Origin: Lingula anatina
Lineage: Eukaryota > Brachiopoda > Lingulata > Lingulida > Lingulidae
Length of the DNA: 64,000 nt
Assembly: GCF_001039355.2 (NCBI RefSeq)
Contig: NW_019774003.1
Location: 1-64,000, forward strand
Reading direction: 5' to 3'
Positions within the stretch are counted from its first letter, which is position 1. The number at the start of each line of letters is the position of its first letter. The notes beneath the pieces are model-generated. The model ran no database searches and was not told the origin of the DNA. It was given only the letters and a program-made list of their open reading frames with translations. A program made the position numbers and the translations under genes. Positions 11,369 to 23,194 of the stretch are shown here, piece after piece.

Positions 11369-11533
11369 GGAGAAAACGTGTATGACAGTCCTCTTCTCCC
11401 ATGTCTTGAGATAATTCTTAATGGTCACGCAAATGTCTGTGTAATTCTGTAAAAGTCACGAACCTAGACCACAGATAAACTGGACAGGTCAGAAAAGAGA
11501 CTGGCCTGCCACTGGTCACTTGCGTGGGGTTTA

Positions 11534-11722
11534 AGGCTCATTCCACATGAAACATTCGTTCTACGTAGATCAATCCAACTCCGCGGGGACTCTCGCTGAA
11601 TGCAATCAGACGAACACGCCTTCTTTTGTTTTCAACGCACTCGTATGATGACCATCTTTTCTGTATTCTACTCAACGTCAGAAGGATCGATTTACCTAGA
11701 TAGTTTTTTGGGGAATGGGCCC
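11534..11722. mobile_element. Decayed copy of the palindromic TWA-flanked MITE
   Basis: Flanked by TTA on both sides (11531-11533 and 11723-11725). It keeps the ends AGGCTCATTCC and GGAATGGGCCC, and an arm reading CCGCGGGGACTCTCGCTGAATGCAATCAG, split here as CCGCGGGGACTCTC plus GCAATCAG. The apex GGGGTAATTAAC seen in the other copies is not recognisable, so this is the most degraded member. Confidence 0.55.
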
Positions 11723-14700
11723 TTAGAAACCATTAAGTCGATGAACACAAACCTGGGGTCTGGTGGTTGCTAGGTAGCTGGAGTAATATTAGAAGGTGGT
11801 GGTTTTCCTGATAGCCCCTGCGTATGTGTCACAGTGTATTATATATATTATACGTTTTCTCTTTGTCTAATGCGTGTAAGCCTTAGAATTTGGTTTAACT
11901 CTCTTTTTAGAACTTGACAATCCCCTCTATTAACGCCTCTACATGTATGTAATCCACCCTGAGCTGGACACAAGTTAATATAGTTAATATCTAATGTACC
12001 TTTTTACAATTAATTATAAATAATTGTAAACCGCTTGTAAACAGTTAATGTATTTTTTGTTTTACCTCACAAAATAAGCAAACACCAACCAGGTAAATAA
12101 TGAAAAAACGAAAATTAAAAACTGGGTCATTGAATCAATATATCCACGTGTCTTCAAACCATCACGTGCCAGTTAATTATGATAAAATGTGGATGGAGGG
12201 ATAGGAAATGAACAGACATCAATAGTACCTAACCAATATATGTTTTACTCTTTTATCTTTTATAGTCAAATAACGCATTTTAGGAATGTTTTTTCTGCAC
12301 ATTTTTACCGCGATTCGTTGCCATCGACAAACGTGAGGAACGTTTAATTTCACCTTGGTCGCAAACCTGTCATACCGTATAGTATTCCAATACAGCTGAA
12401 GGTTTTAACAATGGGGAATTCTTGCACTTTCTGGCATTGCAAGGGTTTCGTTGCGTGTAATTTCTAGCTTTTTATATACTACCTAAATGTCCAGGAATCT
12501 CTCAGTTTAGAAAAAAATTCGCCCCTAAAATTGCTCCTTCGCAATTTTCTCTTTCCTGATAATCGTCGCCCATTCAATGCGTCGCATAGAGTAGTTATCT
12601 AATGTTTAAATATATCCATCATATCTAAATACGATAAAAGCTATTAGACCTGTGAACCCAAGTTCATGAGGCATCGTTTATCGTGATATGCTGCAAGATG
12701 GTAGAGCTCACACGCATCTTAGATTGTAACACGTACTGCCAAGCAAACTGGACACCTACAGCTACTATGGAGGACTAAATTAACCGTATGACATTAAAAG
12801 ACATATATATAGGCCTACTTAACTTTTTACTTTACAGAGCATCCAAAACCCTTCCCAGAAGATGCTTAAGACATGAAGATTTTGTTTTATGAAAGAAATT
12901 ATTAGAAATATAGAAATATCTGCACCGTTAATCTCTGTCTCCATTCTATTTCAGGTTTTCAAAGACAACTGTTCTTGGAGATCGGGTAATAAATCACACC
13001 TAACGCAATTCCGGCTGGAGAAGGCGGCGGAAGATGCGGCGCTGAGAGGTGTGAATTATGCGTAGTCATATGCATGGTGGGTGGTTGTATAATGAACTTC
13101 GCGCCGACAGAATTTTCCTACACCTAGAGTTATGAATTATTTATATAATAACTACATGTATACATTTGTTTCATGTGCATTTATTACAATATTGCTATGT
13201 AAGTAAACCTACTGTACTTGTAACCCTATGTGGATGCCATTTTACAGAAATTGAGTCTATTTGCATATTAACTTAACTTTAACACCCATCTTTTCTGATG
13301 AATCATCTGGCCATAAGTTATATGGTTTCTTATAATCGCTGTTTTCACCCGGGCATCACATAAATCGCCTGGTAAGTGTCAGGATTTCCTACGGCAACGC
13401 AAATCCTGAAAGTATGAAACTCATTTATTGGGTAATTGAAAAGTAAACCATAATTCTCTGAAACTTAGTTGACACGTAACACAGTTTCATCGATTTTTCG
13501 AGGAATTCATTTGTACAGAAACCTCGACACTATCGGCCATTGGCTTAGGTTTGGTTTCTTATTTTTTCTTTCCACAATGATCACGGAATGACCTAAATGC
13601 GACATTATTGAGTACAGCATGAATAGTTGTACAAGTGGTTGTACGACGTGAATAATTGTTCTGAAATTTACATTTTGCACATACACATATCTTTAAAACC
13701 TGTGATTTTTGTTTTTGTTCCCACACATTTCATTACAATCGACGAGTTTCAGTTTGACATTATCTAGACTTCGACATTTTTTTTACTTTATAACCTCAAA
13801 CAAAAAAGGTAAACATTTGCATTAATCTCATTGACTCAAGGCAAATGACAACTCAGCCGTCAGCCGATTTATACAGTGTTTCAAGGCAGTGTGCCTCGTA
13901 CATGATATATTGTACCACTTAAACCAGTAACTGATGCAATAGACCCATTCTGCCCAGATGACAAAGCTATTAAGCATAAAATTGCATAAGGTTTAAGTGT
14001 TTTGTATTTGCTTTTACGTAGAATCTGTCCTCAAGCCGTAGATACGGAGTGCAAATGTCGGTAACATGGGGTGGAATTTTCACCATTTAAAAAGCCACTT
14101 AAACACATATTTAGGATACAAACGTAATTTTGCATCATTGCCTTAAGTCTTTATTATTAGCATGTAAATTCATTCTTAATTTAAGGAGCTAATTGTGCTA
14201 TTGCAAAATCAAATATTATAGGCTCAATCGACTACTTTTAATGGAAGGCATTCCGGAAGATTAATAAATTTTAATAAAGTTTAAACCATATGAGTCTCTC
14301 CTCGGCAACCAATTAAAACACACAACAGTCTAAGTTCAGATGATTTTGCATTATATTGCCACAAGTACACGGTAACATGAATCACGGTTCACAAGTATGA
14401 GCTCTACAGTGAAACCTATGGCCTACAATTGGCATTACATTGTTGTTTGCTGTCTCAAATACCAATATTTGCTGGCGCAACTCTATTTTGCTTTTGAGTT
14501 TGAAAAACTAATGAAATGTACCAATAAAAAACTAGCAGGTTGTGTTTGTCCTGTTAATTAACATGCGAAAGGAAACAGCCTTTCAATTGATGTGGAGAAC
14601 ACAGCTCGGTGAAATGTATTGATCGTTAATGTAACAGCCGTTGGTTAGGAAGCGGATGCAAAACCCTCGTTCTTTGCTTGGTGAGAGTTTGGGTAGAGTT

Positions 14701-15091
14701 TGGATAGCTTCTAACCTAAGCTGTCATTGCATCAACATAAGTGTAAACGAAGCTGCACTTGAGGACAGAACTCTTGAAGGCATAGCAGAAGCTGGTCTCG
14801 ATTGGCTGGTCTGAAAGCGTACAAGAATATTGGTTCTTCGGTTTTGTTCGTGAGGACAAAAACGCTCTCAGCAAATTCATTATACCCGGTACGTCTTGCA
14901 GCAGCAGCTGTATAACAAACATAACGTAACTCCGCGTCATAATCGAGCTTCTTTGTTCGATATCTTGTGAGGCCACGGAAGTACCACCTTGGTGAACTCA
15001 GCGTGTGGCAAAAAATCAAAGTTTCCAAGGAAGAACCTGTCTGCTGCATATCACAACGATAATCACCACTATTCACAGACCTTGGATAAAG

Positions 15092-16066
15092 ATGGAAGAC
15101 AAAAAATGCAAATATGTCAAACTTGTGCGGGACCAGTGTCTACAAAAGGGTGTTGGCGGCATCAAAGCGCTGTCCGTTGCCTTCCGTCACATGGACGTTG
15201 ACTATTCCAAAGCCATATGTCTGGAAGAACTTAAAAGAGGACTGCAGCGATACAGAATTAACCTGAAGGACGAGGAGATTGAGACGCTGTTCAGTACGCT
15301 AGACAAAGACCAAAGTGGACAGGTAGATTTTGCCGAATTTATGATTGCACTTCGACCCCCCATGCCCCAGGCCCGCATTGACGTCATCAACGAGGTTTTT
15401 GATATGCTGGACACTTCAAGAGACGGAAAACTTGAAGTCAGCGATCTCAAAGGTAGGCTAAACGGTGCAATTGGGCGCACTATTCCGCTGGTATTATCTA
15501 GAAATCTAGTTGTTGTTTTAATCATATTTTATTCTTTTTACGATCTCGTATCATGGATATGATATTTTTTTGCACCATTGCAATCTAAAAGCATCAGCAG
15601 TGCTGTTGTATTGCCCAAGGGATTTATTTTGGTCGGCTGTGAACAGAATCATGATGTATCTAAATCGAATTAGCGTTGATGTACATGTTTATCAGACATT
15701 AAGAATCACTTTCCGTCAAAGCCTCATTCACTCCCTTCTGGTCACCTTTGAGAGTCGGAGCCCGTGACATTTATACTGAACAATTTCGAACCTGGATCAA
15801 TTCCGAACCTGCGGTATAACTTATCACACCTGGGCATTTCGAATTTCTCTCCAGAGAAAAGGCTTACATTGATTACCAGGTACATGTAACAGAAAACCAT
15901 ACGGACTTTCTCGAAGCTGATTCTGTTATGTCTACTTCATGTAGTAACCATCCATACAGAGAGGGATAACTAGGCGCATATGCACATCGTTTTAATCATG
16001 ACGTCACGCAATGCAAATCCGCCGTGTTTGGTTTTCGCTGCGTTTTCACGTGTATTGTACTGTATG

Positions 16067-16158
<92 letters not shown>

Positions 16159-19100
16159 GACTGGAACTTCACTGCTTCAAAGTAATTGCCATAACAAGGG
16201 TTATAACGTTTTGCACTGTAAGCACCGATGGCATTCCCTATAAATGTACAAAACACGGTGTTGAAGAACAAGCCTACCAGTTTTGCCCGTATTTTTCACA
16301 TAACAACACGCTGCAATAGCTTTCTTTTTGATAAATTCTACGGGAATATGAATCGATACCAAGAAATACCTGGCGAAAATATTCCCTGATTGTATTGACC
16401 AACTTGACTTCAAAACATTGTGGGGTGTTTAATTAAGTGACGTAACAACGTCAGATGCAATGGATTTTACAATTCATAACTGCATTAAAGCGCCCATTAA
16501 ATTAACACATGACAATTAGTGTTGTAATATGATAATTTACTCGGCATTAGGTGTGATACAAGCTGAATCTAGTCCCATAATGTAAGTGCTCCATGAAGTC
16601 AAATATTACTCTTAATTCCAAGACCAAATTTTGGTCTATTTTTTTAATTAAAAATTAGGTTTTTGGGTCTATGAAAAAAAAAAAACACAACACGAAGTGT
16701 CTCATCGATAGTTTCCAGATTTTTGAGGGCTAGACAGATTGATTCTAAATCGAAGTCGACTGTATTTTTTTTTATTTCATTTGTACTGTAAAAACAGCTT
16801 TTAATTTTAGTTCTTTTATAAACTGGACTTGGACAGCCCACATTTCTTTACTCTTCTTCAAAAACATGGTTCTTTTCGTAGTATTATAGCTGGCAATATT
16901 GTTCTTGGCCAGTGTGTTGTCCTGCATTTACTTTCCTCGTTTAAAAAAATATGGACCCAGATAGAAAGACCAATTTTGATACCCACTGATAAAAATGTGT
17001 ACTCCACATGAAGTTTACACGCACTAATTGTAGAATATGACTGCTATAGAATTTTGATTTTGTACCACCACTTACATGTACAAAGTATTATTGCGGATTA
17101 TATTTCAATCTTTTGTGCAGTGATAAAAAATGCAAACTGCATCGATCTTTTTTACTTCAAGTCCAGGTAAAAGTTACTTGTTTGTGCAAACTGCATCATA
17201 GATGTCTTTGTCATTAACATTTACCTATTGACGTGCTTTGTTGGTAGTCTATTCTTATCCTTAATTAATTGATTTATCACCATTGGTCCGTCTACTGATG
17301 GAGGCTCGTCGTTCTGTTTGTATGGCAACTACAAATTAATGTCAGATATAAAAACGACGGTTAATGATGTTGATTGTTCAGATTGTTGTTCTAATTGGTG
17401 TTTCTTAAATTAGTGACCACGCTGAGGAAATTAATTGTATAAAATAATAATAACTTGTCTGGATCTTCGATCCTGTTTCCTATAGAGCCTAGTGAGTTAG
17501 GATACGAAGTTGCAGACTTATTTTCAAACAACACAACTGTATTGACGCGTAGAACCATGCAATAGCGTACTCGTTGATTTTCACGAAATCGTTTTAATTT
17601 GAGCACAGGGACGCAAATACGAAGACTAAAATTCCTAATATCTGTCTGTAATTCGTTTGTGATTTCGAAAATCAGTGCTAACTTCTTGACATCTAAGCCG
17701 CTGGAGATTGGATAGAAACAGTTACCTCAAAATTAGCAGAAAATGACTTTTTACATGGTATTCAGTAGGGAACAAAGATGGGGAAAAGATGGGGCTGTTT
17801 CTCCATGCGCTACTGCTGAGGGAAAAGGAAAGCGGTGGGTACGCTGTTCCTCCGAATCTAAGGAAAGCTGTGTCTACACTTGGATCCACCATTTAAACAT
17901 TTAATCCTCTTTGCATTGTACACATTGTACATTGTACACCCTTTTTACAGCGCGTATGATGAACAAATTTACATAGCGAACAGTAAACTTGGCATTTTAT
18001 ACATTCTCCCCTACCATCTCTCTGAAAGGTCTTGCAGCGTACACGGTGGCGTGGGAAGGTTAATCTTTAAGGCGCTATGTCTTGGGTATATAAAAAATGT
18101 AACTGACATTTTCAGTGATGTGCTAATACATCACGGACTCTTAAAGAGATAACCTCATCTCAAGACTTGCCAGGTACCAATTACATGTATATATACTCCC
18201 CTACCCAAAAGGGGCACCCCTAACGCAATGCGTAAAGTGATACAAAAAATCATGTGATGAATCAATGTTCTTTATTCAGCTTCTAATAAGAATTTTTTTC
18301 ACAAAACTTTACCGATTGTACTGCCAATGAATGAAATAACAATAGTAAAAAAATCAAAGCCACATTTCAGTAATTTGTGCAGCATCTTCTTCATTGGAGG
18401 ACGCACCTGTCGTGTCTGTGAGAAGAGTCCAAAAATTTTACATGTTTTTGCAGTGATGGTGTTCCACATACGGAAAGATAGTATGAGATCTCTTTTTTCA
18501 GATTAATCCTTCAGTTATCCGTTTCCGAAGATATTTTACACATTCTTAATGAGATTCTGATCAAGGGATCGAGCTGGCCATTGGGTGGGGGTGGCGGTGT
18601 GTGTGTGTGTGTGTGTGGGGGGGGTGGGGGGGGGGCTGGATCTGGATATAACCAGCCTATATATGCTGTTCACTGTGTAGGCATAGTCTTATTTTTCCTA
18701 CATATACATTGCAGTTTACAGTACTAGTACAGTTTGCATGTATATGTACCAGTATGTGTACATGCTGGTATACTGACTACCATATGTATGTGAAATTGTG
18801 AACAAAATATTTCTCTTGAATACTGAATACGCCAGCGGTGAGTGGTCAGTTCCGAAGGTACATTTTATACAAGCGTTAACTTGATCCTGTAGCTTGCTTC
18901 AGTTTTAAAAGACAAATACAGACATTATTATGGAAGATGACATTTATGGCTTTAGTCTTTAGAATAAATCTGTTATTTGTTGTACTCGACTCACCGGCAT
19001 GATGTTTTAGGATTATTACATAAGACCGAAATGTACATTTTGTTGTACATGTTACTAGGAAGTCAGATTATATGAGACAAGTTAACACACTTGACGCATG

Positions 19101-19661
19101 GACGGCAACCTTTTAAAACCACACGTAAAATATCACGTTTAGAGTACGTAAAGTGACAAACCAGAAAATTAAAATTCCAGAGGCACATTAAATAGGAGAC
19201 GGGTGTCTTCCTTTGCTGTATCTTTATAATTGCTTTAATAAAGACAAGACTCTCTGTAAATTTTCTCATCACAGAATTGATATCTTAAACTAACGTGAAA
19301 TTTCCGCTACCGTGCCACAAATAATCCACAGGAAGGAAATGGTATTCTTATGTGCGATAACTTAATTTCCCACATGAAATAATCCGTTTTCTTGATTACT
19401 TCAGGTGTATATTCCCAGTACGCTCGCAAACACGAGAACTACATTAAGGGAGTATGGACAGAAGACCAGGTGTTACGTCACTTCCTGGATGCGTTTGATT
19501 CCCCGGATGAGCCAGACGGTATAGTAACCAGAGAAGAGTTCCTGAATTTTTACGCAGGGGTTTCATCAACCATCGAGGATACATGTTATTTCGACTTCAT
19601 GATGAGACAGACGTGGGGCTTACCGATGCGGCGAAAGTCAAAAGCAGGGAATGCAACATAA
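15092..19661 (+). CDS. Calcyphosin-like EF-hand calcium-binding protein
   Basis: Two exons, 15092-15452 and 19405-19661, join in phase 1 to give 205 aa. EF-hand 1 loop begins DVDYSKA and EF-hand 2 (DKDQSGQVDFAE) is canonical. EF-hand 3 (DTSRDGKLEVSD) ends in Asp and the fourth (DSPDEPDGIVTREE) is stretched. The stretch FAEFMIALRPPMPQAR and the intron-spanning LKGVYS, then WTEDQVLRHFLDAFDS, are hallmarks of calcyphosin (CAPS/CAPSL), as is the length. These proteins are cytosolic Ca2+ sensors linked to cAMP/Ca2+ signalling and, for CAPSL, to ciliated cells. The start was set at 15092 because family similarity begins there. An in-frame ATG 87 bases upstream adds residues with no family match. 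A poly(A) signal AATAAA lies at 20259-20264. Confidence 0.92.
16068..16157. repeat. 90-base uninterrupted poly(T) tract
   Basis: Ninety consecutive T bases after CTGTATGC and before GGACTGGAAC. It could be the A-tail of a retroposed copy on the opposite strand, but no SINE, LINE or gene sequence is recognised on either side. An assembly artefact is also possible. Confidence 0.9.
18583..18635. repeat. G-rich (TG)n and poly(G) tract
   Basis: A TG repeat of about 9 units is followed by G8-T-G10. The multiple G runs could fold as a quadruplex. Confidence 0.85.
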
Positions 19662-20258
19662 ATCATTTATGTTAGATTCTCGCGCGAAAATTTAAAAAGA
19701 TCCAAATCAGATCTAGAAGCGTTTTTACTGTGAGCACAAGTTTCAAAACATGTGCGTTTATATGCACATGTCATTTTATTCTTAAGCCTTCCCTTCTTAT
19801 CCACCATTAAATTGTTTATATTTCAAAACTTGGTTGGTAGTATGGGTACTTGAAAGAAAACGGGGGTATATTACGGTCGTTGCAGATAATCCTGCTAATG
19901 TGACAAATGTACATAAATCTGTTGGTGATAAAGTTTATTTGATGCTGCTATAAATAACAATACGTCATGGCCCTCTTGTATTACTTTGTATTTATGCAGC
20001 CTTTATATCGTTTGGATTATTGTGAGCCCGATGATGTGAGCACTGTCTAAATTATTCAATTGTGCGCACGGATCATTTTACTCCTTGACAATTTCGAAAC
20101 TCATTGTGATGAATCTTTGAGCACGCTTTTATTTTTTTCCAATTATCTGCAAGACAATATCATATTAGTGTAGCACAAAATTGTTCATATTCTCCTTTTC
20201 AGTCATTTTTATTGCAAAATAAGGCATCAGAGGAGCAATTTGTCACATTACATGCTTG

Positions 20259-20264
20259 AATAAA
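20259..20264 (+). terminator. Poly(A) signal AATAAA, calcyphosin-like gene
   Basis: Canonical AATAAA about 600 bp after the stop codon in an AT-rich 3' region. It is the first clear one seen downstream. Confidence 0.45.
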
Positions 20265-21194
20265 ACTATTGTGATGATAGCATTTCAGTCTGTCATGTTT
20301 TAAAAGGAAAAAAAAGAATATAATAACACTGTTGGGGATTCTTCTAATAGCCCTCCATTAACCATGCGCCGTAGAATTATTATAAGAGCAGCTTTATTAT
20401 CTATTTATGCCTTAATCTCAAAGTAAAAGTGCTACCAGAAAAATCACATTTTATTTAATAAACAACTAAAATTGCTTAAATTAAGGTTATTATTATTTCA
20501 AAATTTTCATCTGAAAAAAATTGGACAATTTTGAAAAATGTAAACATAGCAGGCTCAAAGGCTTACAAATGAATGAAGGAAGTTTTGGGTGTTAAGAAAA
20601 AGTTGTTAGCACCCACCCACATGTATTTTAATCCAGAAAAGTAATCTTCTTATTCAAAGACACCGTAATAACACTAAGCTTCACCTTTCGTTTCGTGGGT
20701 AATGGTGGGTAACAAGTGCCTAACAGTGTGTAACCTGGGTATTTTGAGAAAATTCATCATGGCCGCGCTTCTTGCATTAAAACATACATGTACAATAACG
20801 GCTTTTACTTTTACTAATAACGGCGAGTCGCAATGTCCAATATCAAATGAAGTAATTTTCAAGGTTTTCCACATCCTTATTTTTCCCATTATATATATAT
20901 CTGCTGGGTAAAAAGCGAGTTTCCATGTGCTTTTGGAGAAATTCCAAGATGGCCGCTATTTTCCATATGGTAACATTGGAATAAACTACTTCCAGGGATT
21001 TACATTCCCCCTTATCAAATTACTTAAGAGGTATCTAAGGCTCCAGATTGAGTTAGTAAGTAATGTTACAGGACGTCTGTCATATAAACTCATTTTCTCC
21101 TCAGTGTTGTTAAGCACTGTGCCTCGGTGCAAGGTCTAAATTATAATAATCACATATCCCAGGTTGAGTCGTAAAAAAACATAAAGCTACCGTA

Positions 21195-21200
21195 TTTATT
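21195..21200 (-). terminator. Poly(A) signal AATAAA, astacin gene
   Basis: On the minus strand AATAAA lies 76 bp after the stop codon of the astacin-MAM gene. Confidence 0.55.
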
Positions 21201-21216
21201 TATGACATATTATTTA

Positions 21217-21218
<2 letters not shown>

Positions 21219-21253
<35 letters not shown>

Positions 21254-21258
21254 TATAT
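21219..21258. repeat. (AT)n microsatellite
   Basis: Dinucleotide run between the stop codon and the probable poly(A) signal of the astacin-MAM gene, so in its 3' untranslated region. Confidence 0.9.
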
Positions 21259-21275
21259 GCCTTGAAAAATCTTAA

Positions 21276-23194
21276 CTATCCAATCATTATCGCACATTGA
21301 CCCTGCACTAGAGTGACGTCATCCACAGCAACCACGCCCTTTCCTGCCTTGCCAACTTCCACTGACATACTTATCTGTAATATATGAAAGAGATAAATGT
21401 AAAAACAGCATAATGTGCCCTTGTTCATCATTAAAAATTATTTTCTTCAAATTATGTTAATTATCTACGCCCACACAGGTTGTATAGTTCAGAAAAAGAT
21501 GAAACAAATTTATCAAATGCATCATAAATAATGAAATATGGTAATGTGTAGAAAATCGTCTTAAAACGTATCCTTACTTCCTTTAAAACACTGGCTTTAT
21601 TACATAAACAATGACAAAGAAGAAGGCCTACATAAGCTACTGACAGAATAACACAGTACGCTATCTGTCTGCTAGAACTGATGGTCTTCAGTTCGATTAC
21701 AGTTTATCTATTCAGCTACCTTCTTGTCAAGAAAATAATCGATATACTGCACCAGTGGGTGTATGTTACACGGGCAATCATTAACAGTATCGGCTCTTTT
21801 CACTTCAGTGATTATAAACAGTTTCATTATATCGACAGTACCCATATCAGAGTGTTGATGTGTCAAAGTAAAAAGTGAAGTCTGGTACTTAAATATCGCA
21901 CTCGAGTGTGGTTTACAGTGACAATATGCCGCCATATTTTTTGGTCTTGATTCAGACTGTAACCTTTTATTCTCACCTCCCACGGGAGGATATGGGCTAA
22001 CATACAAGCATTATCTTTCACTGCCAGACCAGGCACTTTACCCCCCGCTTCAACTTATAAGTGCAAAATACCAAGCACGGGCAGACAGCAGATACCGCAT
22101 GTCCCCGGACGGGGTCGGACGCACGTCCCGCCGCAGTGCAGCGCATATGCAATGTAATTGATTCGACTTTTATAATAAGACCTTTGAATAGTAAAACTGT
22201 TTCTGTAGCGCTCGTAAGAGAAACGTATTTTATTTTTTCCCTCTTGTAGCGACAATGCGCAATCTATTGATCTTCCACATTTCTTTTTTCATTTCCTTTT
22301 TCGTCTTCATTCCATTCTATTAATCAATTTTTTAACTATTTGCGTTTCATTATCAACAGCACTCGTTATATTGAGAGACCGCCGTTCATTGACCATGATC
22401 AATGCCAGCATAGCGACAATTTGGCTTACCTTAAAGGGTTCTTTGCTCGTCAACTGAACCCCTGCCTCTCGCCAGTTGGTCGATGATGTTCCCTTGGTCT
22501 TCCACAGCGTGGTCTCCGGACTGGTATTAGTATTCACCAGCACACTCAGGGCACCAACATTTGCGCCGTCCGTATAGTACCAGAAATGAAAGCAGAAATC
22601 GGTCTGGTTCACAGGCAGCATTGGGGAGGATATTCTTGCCAATGTGCTCGGTTTCATCCCGTATGTGTTAACGTAAGCATAATACCCTGTAAAAAGACAT
22701 GAATTTGGTGACGATTATCGCCACGTCTATTATAAAATAACCGATAAGAACTTTAAATATGAAATAAAACAATACTTCATATGCAATGAACATTGACTTA
22801 TTAAAAACAATATAAGTGACGGCATTCCTTATTCAGAAAGAATATTGTTATTTAAACGTAAGTAAAAAAATATAAGCAGATGAGACTCGCTATGATTGCT
22901 GTCTAACTGCCTTGTCACTTATTATTAAGAACTTTACGTGGAAAAACATAAATGCAAGCAACGTTTAGTCTTCAATTATACCATTCCTGCGACTTAAAAT
23001 GACACTAAACAACGAAGAACATTCCATAATTCTCCTACCTTTCCCCGTAGTCTTGTCAACCATTGGACCGCCATATTTAATTCCTGTCAACGCGCCGCGC
23101 GTCCTGCTCCAATCCACAGTATTCTGGGAAGCCTGAACCCAGCTACAGAAGTCAGTCTCGAAATCGCAGTCCACTTTGGTCTGAGTGGCCTTTG
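21276..23194 (-). other. MAM domain 3 and C-terminus (exons 16-18)
   Basis: Exons 23194-23039, 22686-22430 and 21374-21276. Motifs are [33 protein letters not shown] and [15 protein letters not shown], followed by AIMIG and TAG. The middle 257-nt exon corresponds to two exons in MAM1 and MAM2. The usual GDIALDD entry is altered to KGVVAVDD. No membrane segment or GPI signal follows. Confidence 0.9.

Larger units (their letters stand above)
10570..15091. other. Intergenic region between protease and calcyphosin-like genes
   Basis: The two genes are divergent. No convincing exon was found. Contents are the protease promoter, an (AAAT)n tract, a decayed palindromic element (11534-11722) and otherwise AT-rich DNA. 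The overlapping minus-strand frames at 14716-15076 have no splice or domain support. The last few hundred bases probably hold the promoter and 5' leader of the calcyphosin-like gene. Confidence 0.6.
15453..19404 (+). other. Intron of the calcyphosin-like gene (3.95 kb)
   Basis: Begins gtaggc and ends ttacttcag. It contains the 90-base T run, a G-rich TG tract at 18583-18635 and no recognisable exon or transposase. Confidence 0.85.
19662..21275. other. Region between convergent calcyphosin-like and astacin genes
   Basis: Holds the 3' untranslated regions of both convergent genes and an (AT)n tract at 21219-21258. No further gene is seen. Short open frames at 20674-21139 lack coding features. 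Confidence 0.6.

Noticed and set aside
14716-15076. Two overlapping minus-strand frames of 86 and 114 codons upstream of the calcyphosin-like gene
   Set aside because: They have no recognised domain or clear splice sites, and they overlap the likely promoter and leader of the plus-strand gene.
15996-16271. Long frames of poly-Phe or poly-Lys over the T run
   Set aside because: They are produced only by the 90-base homopolymer.
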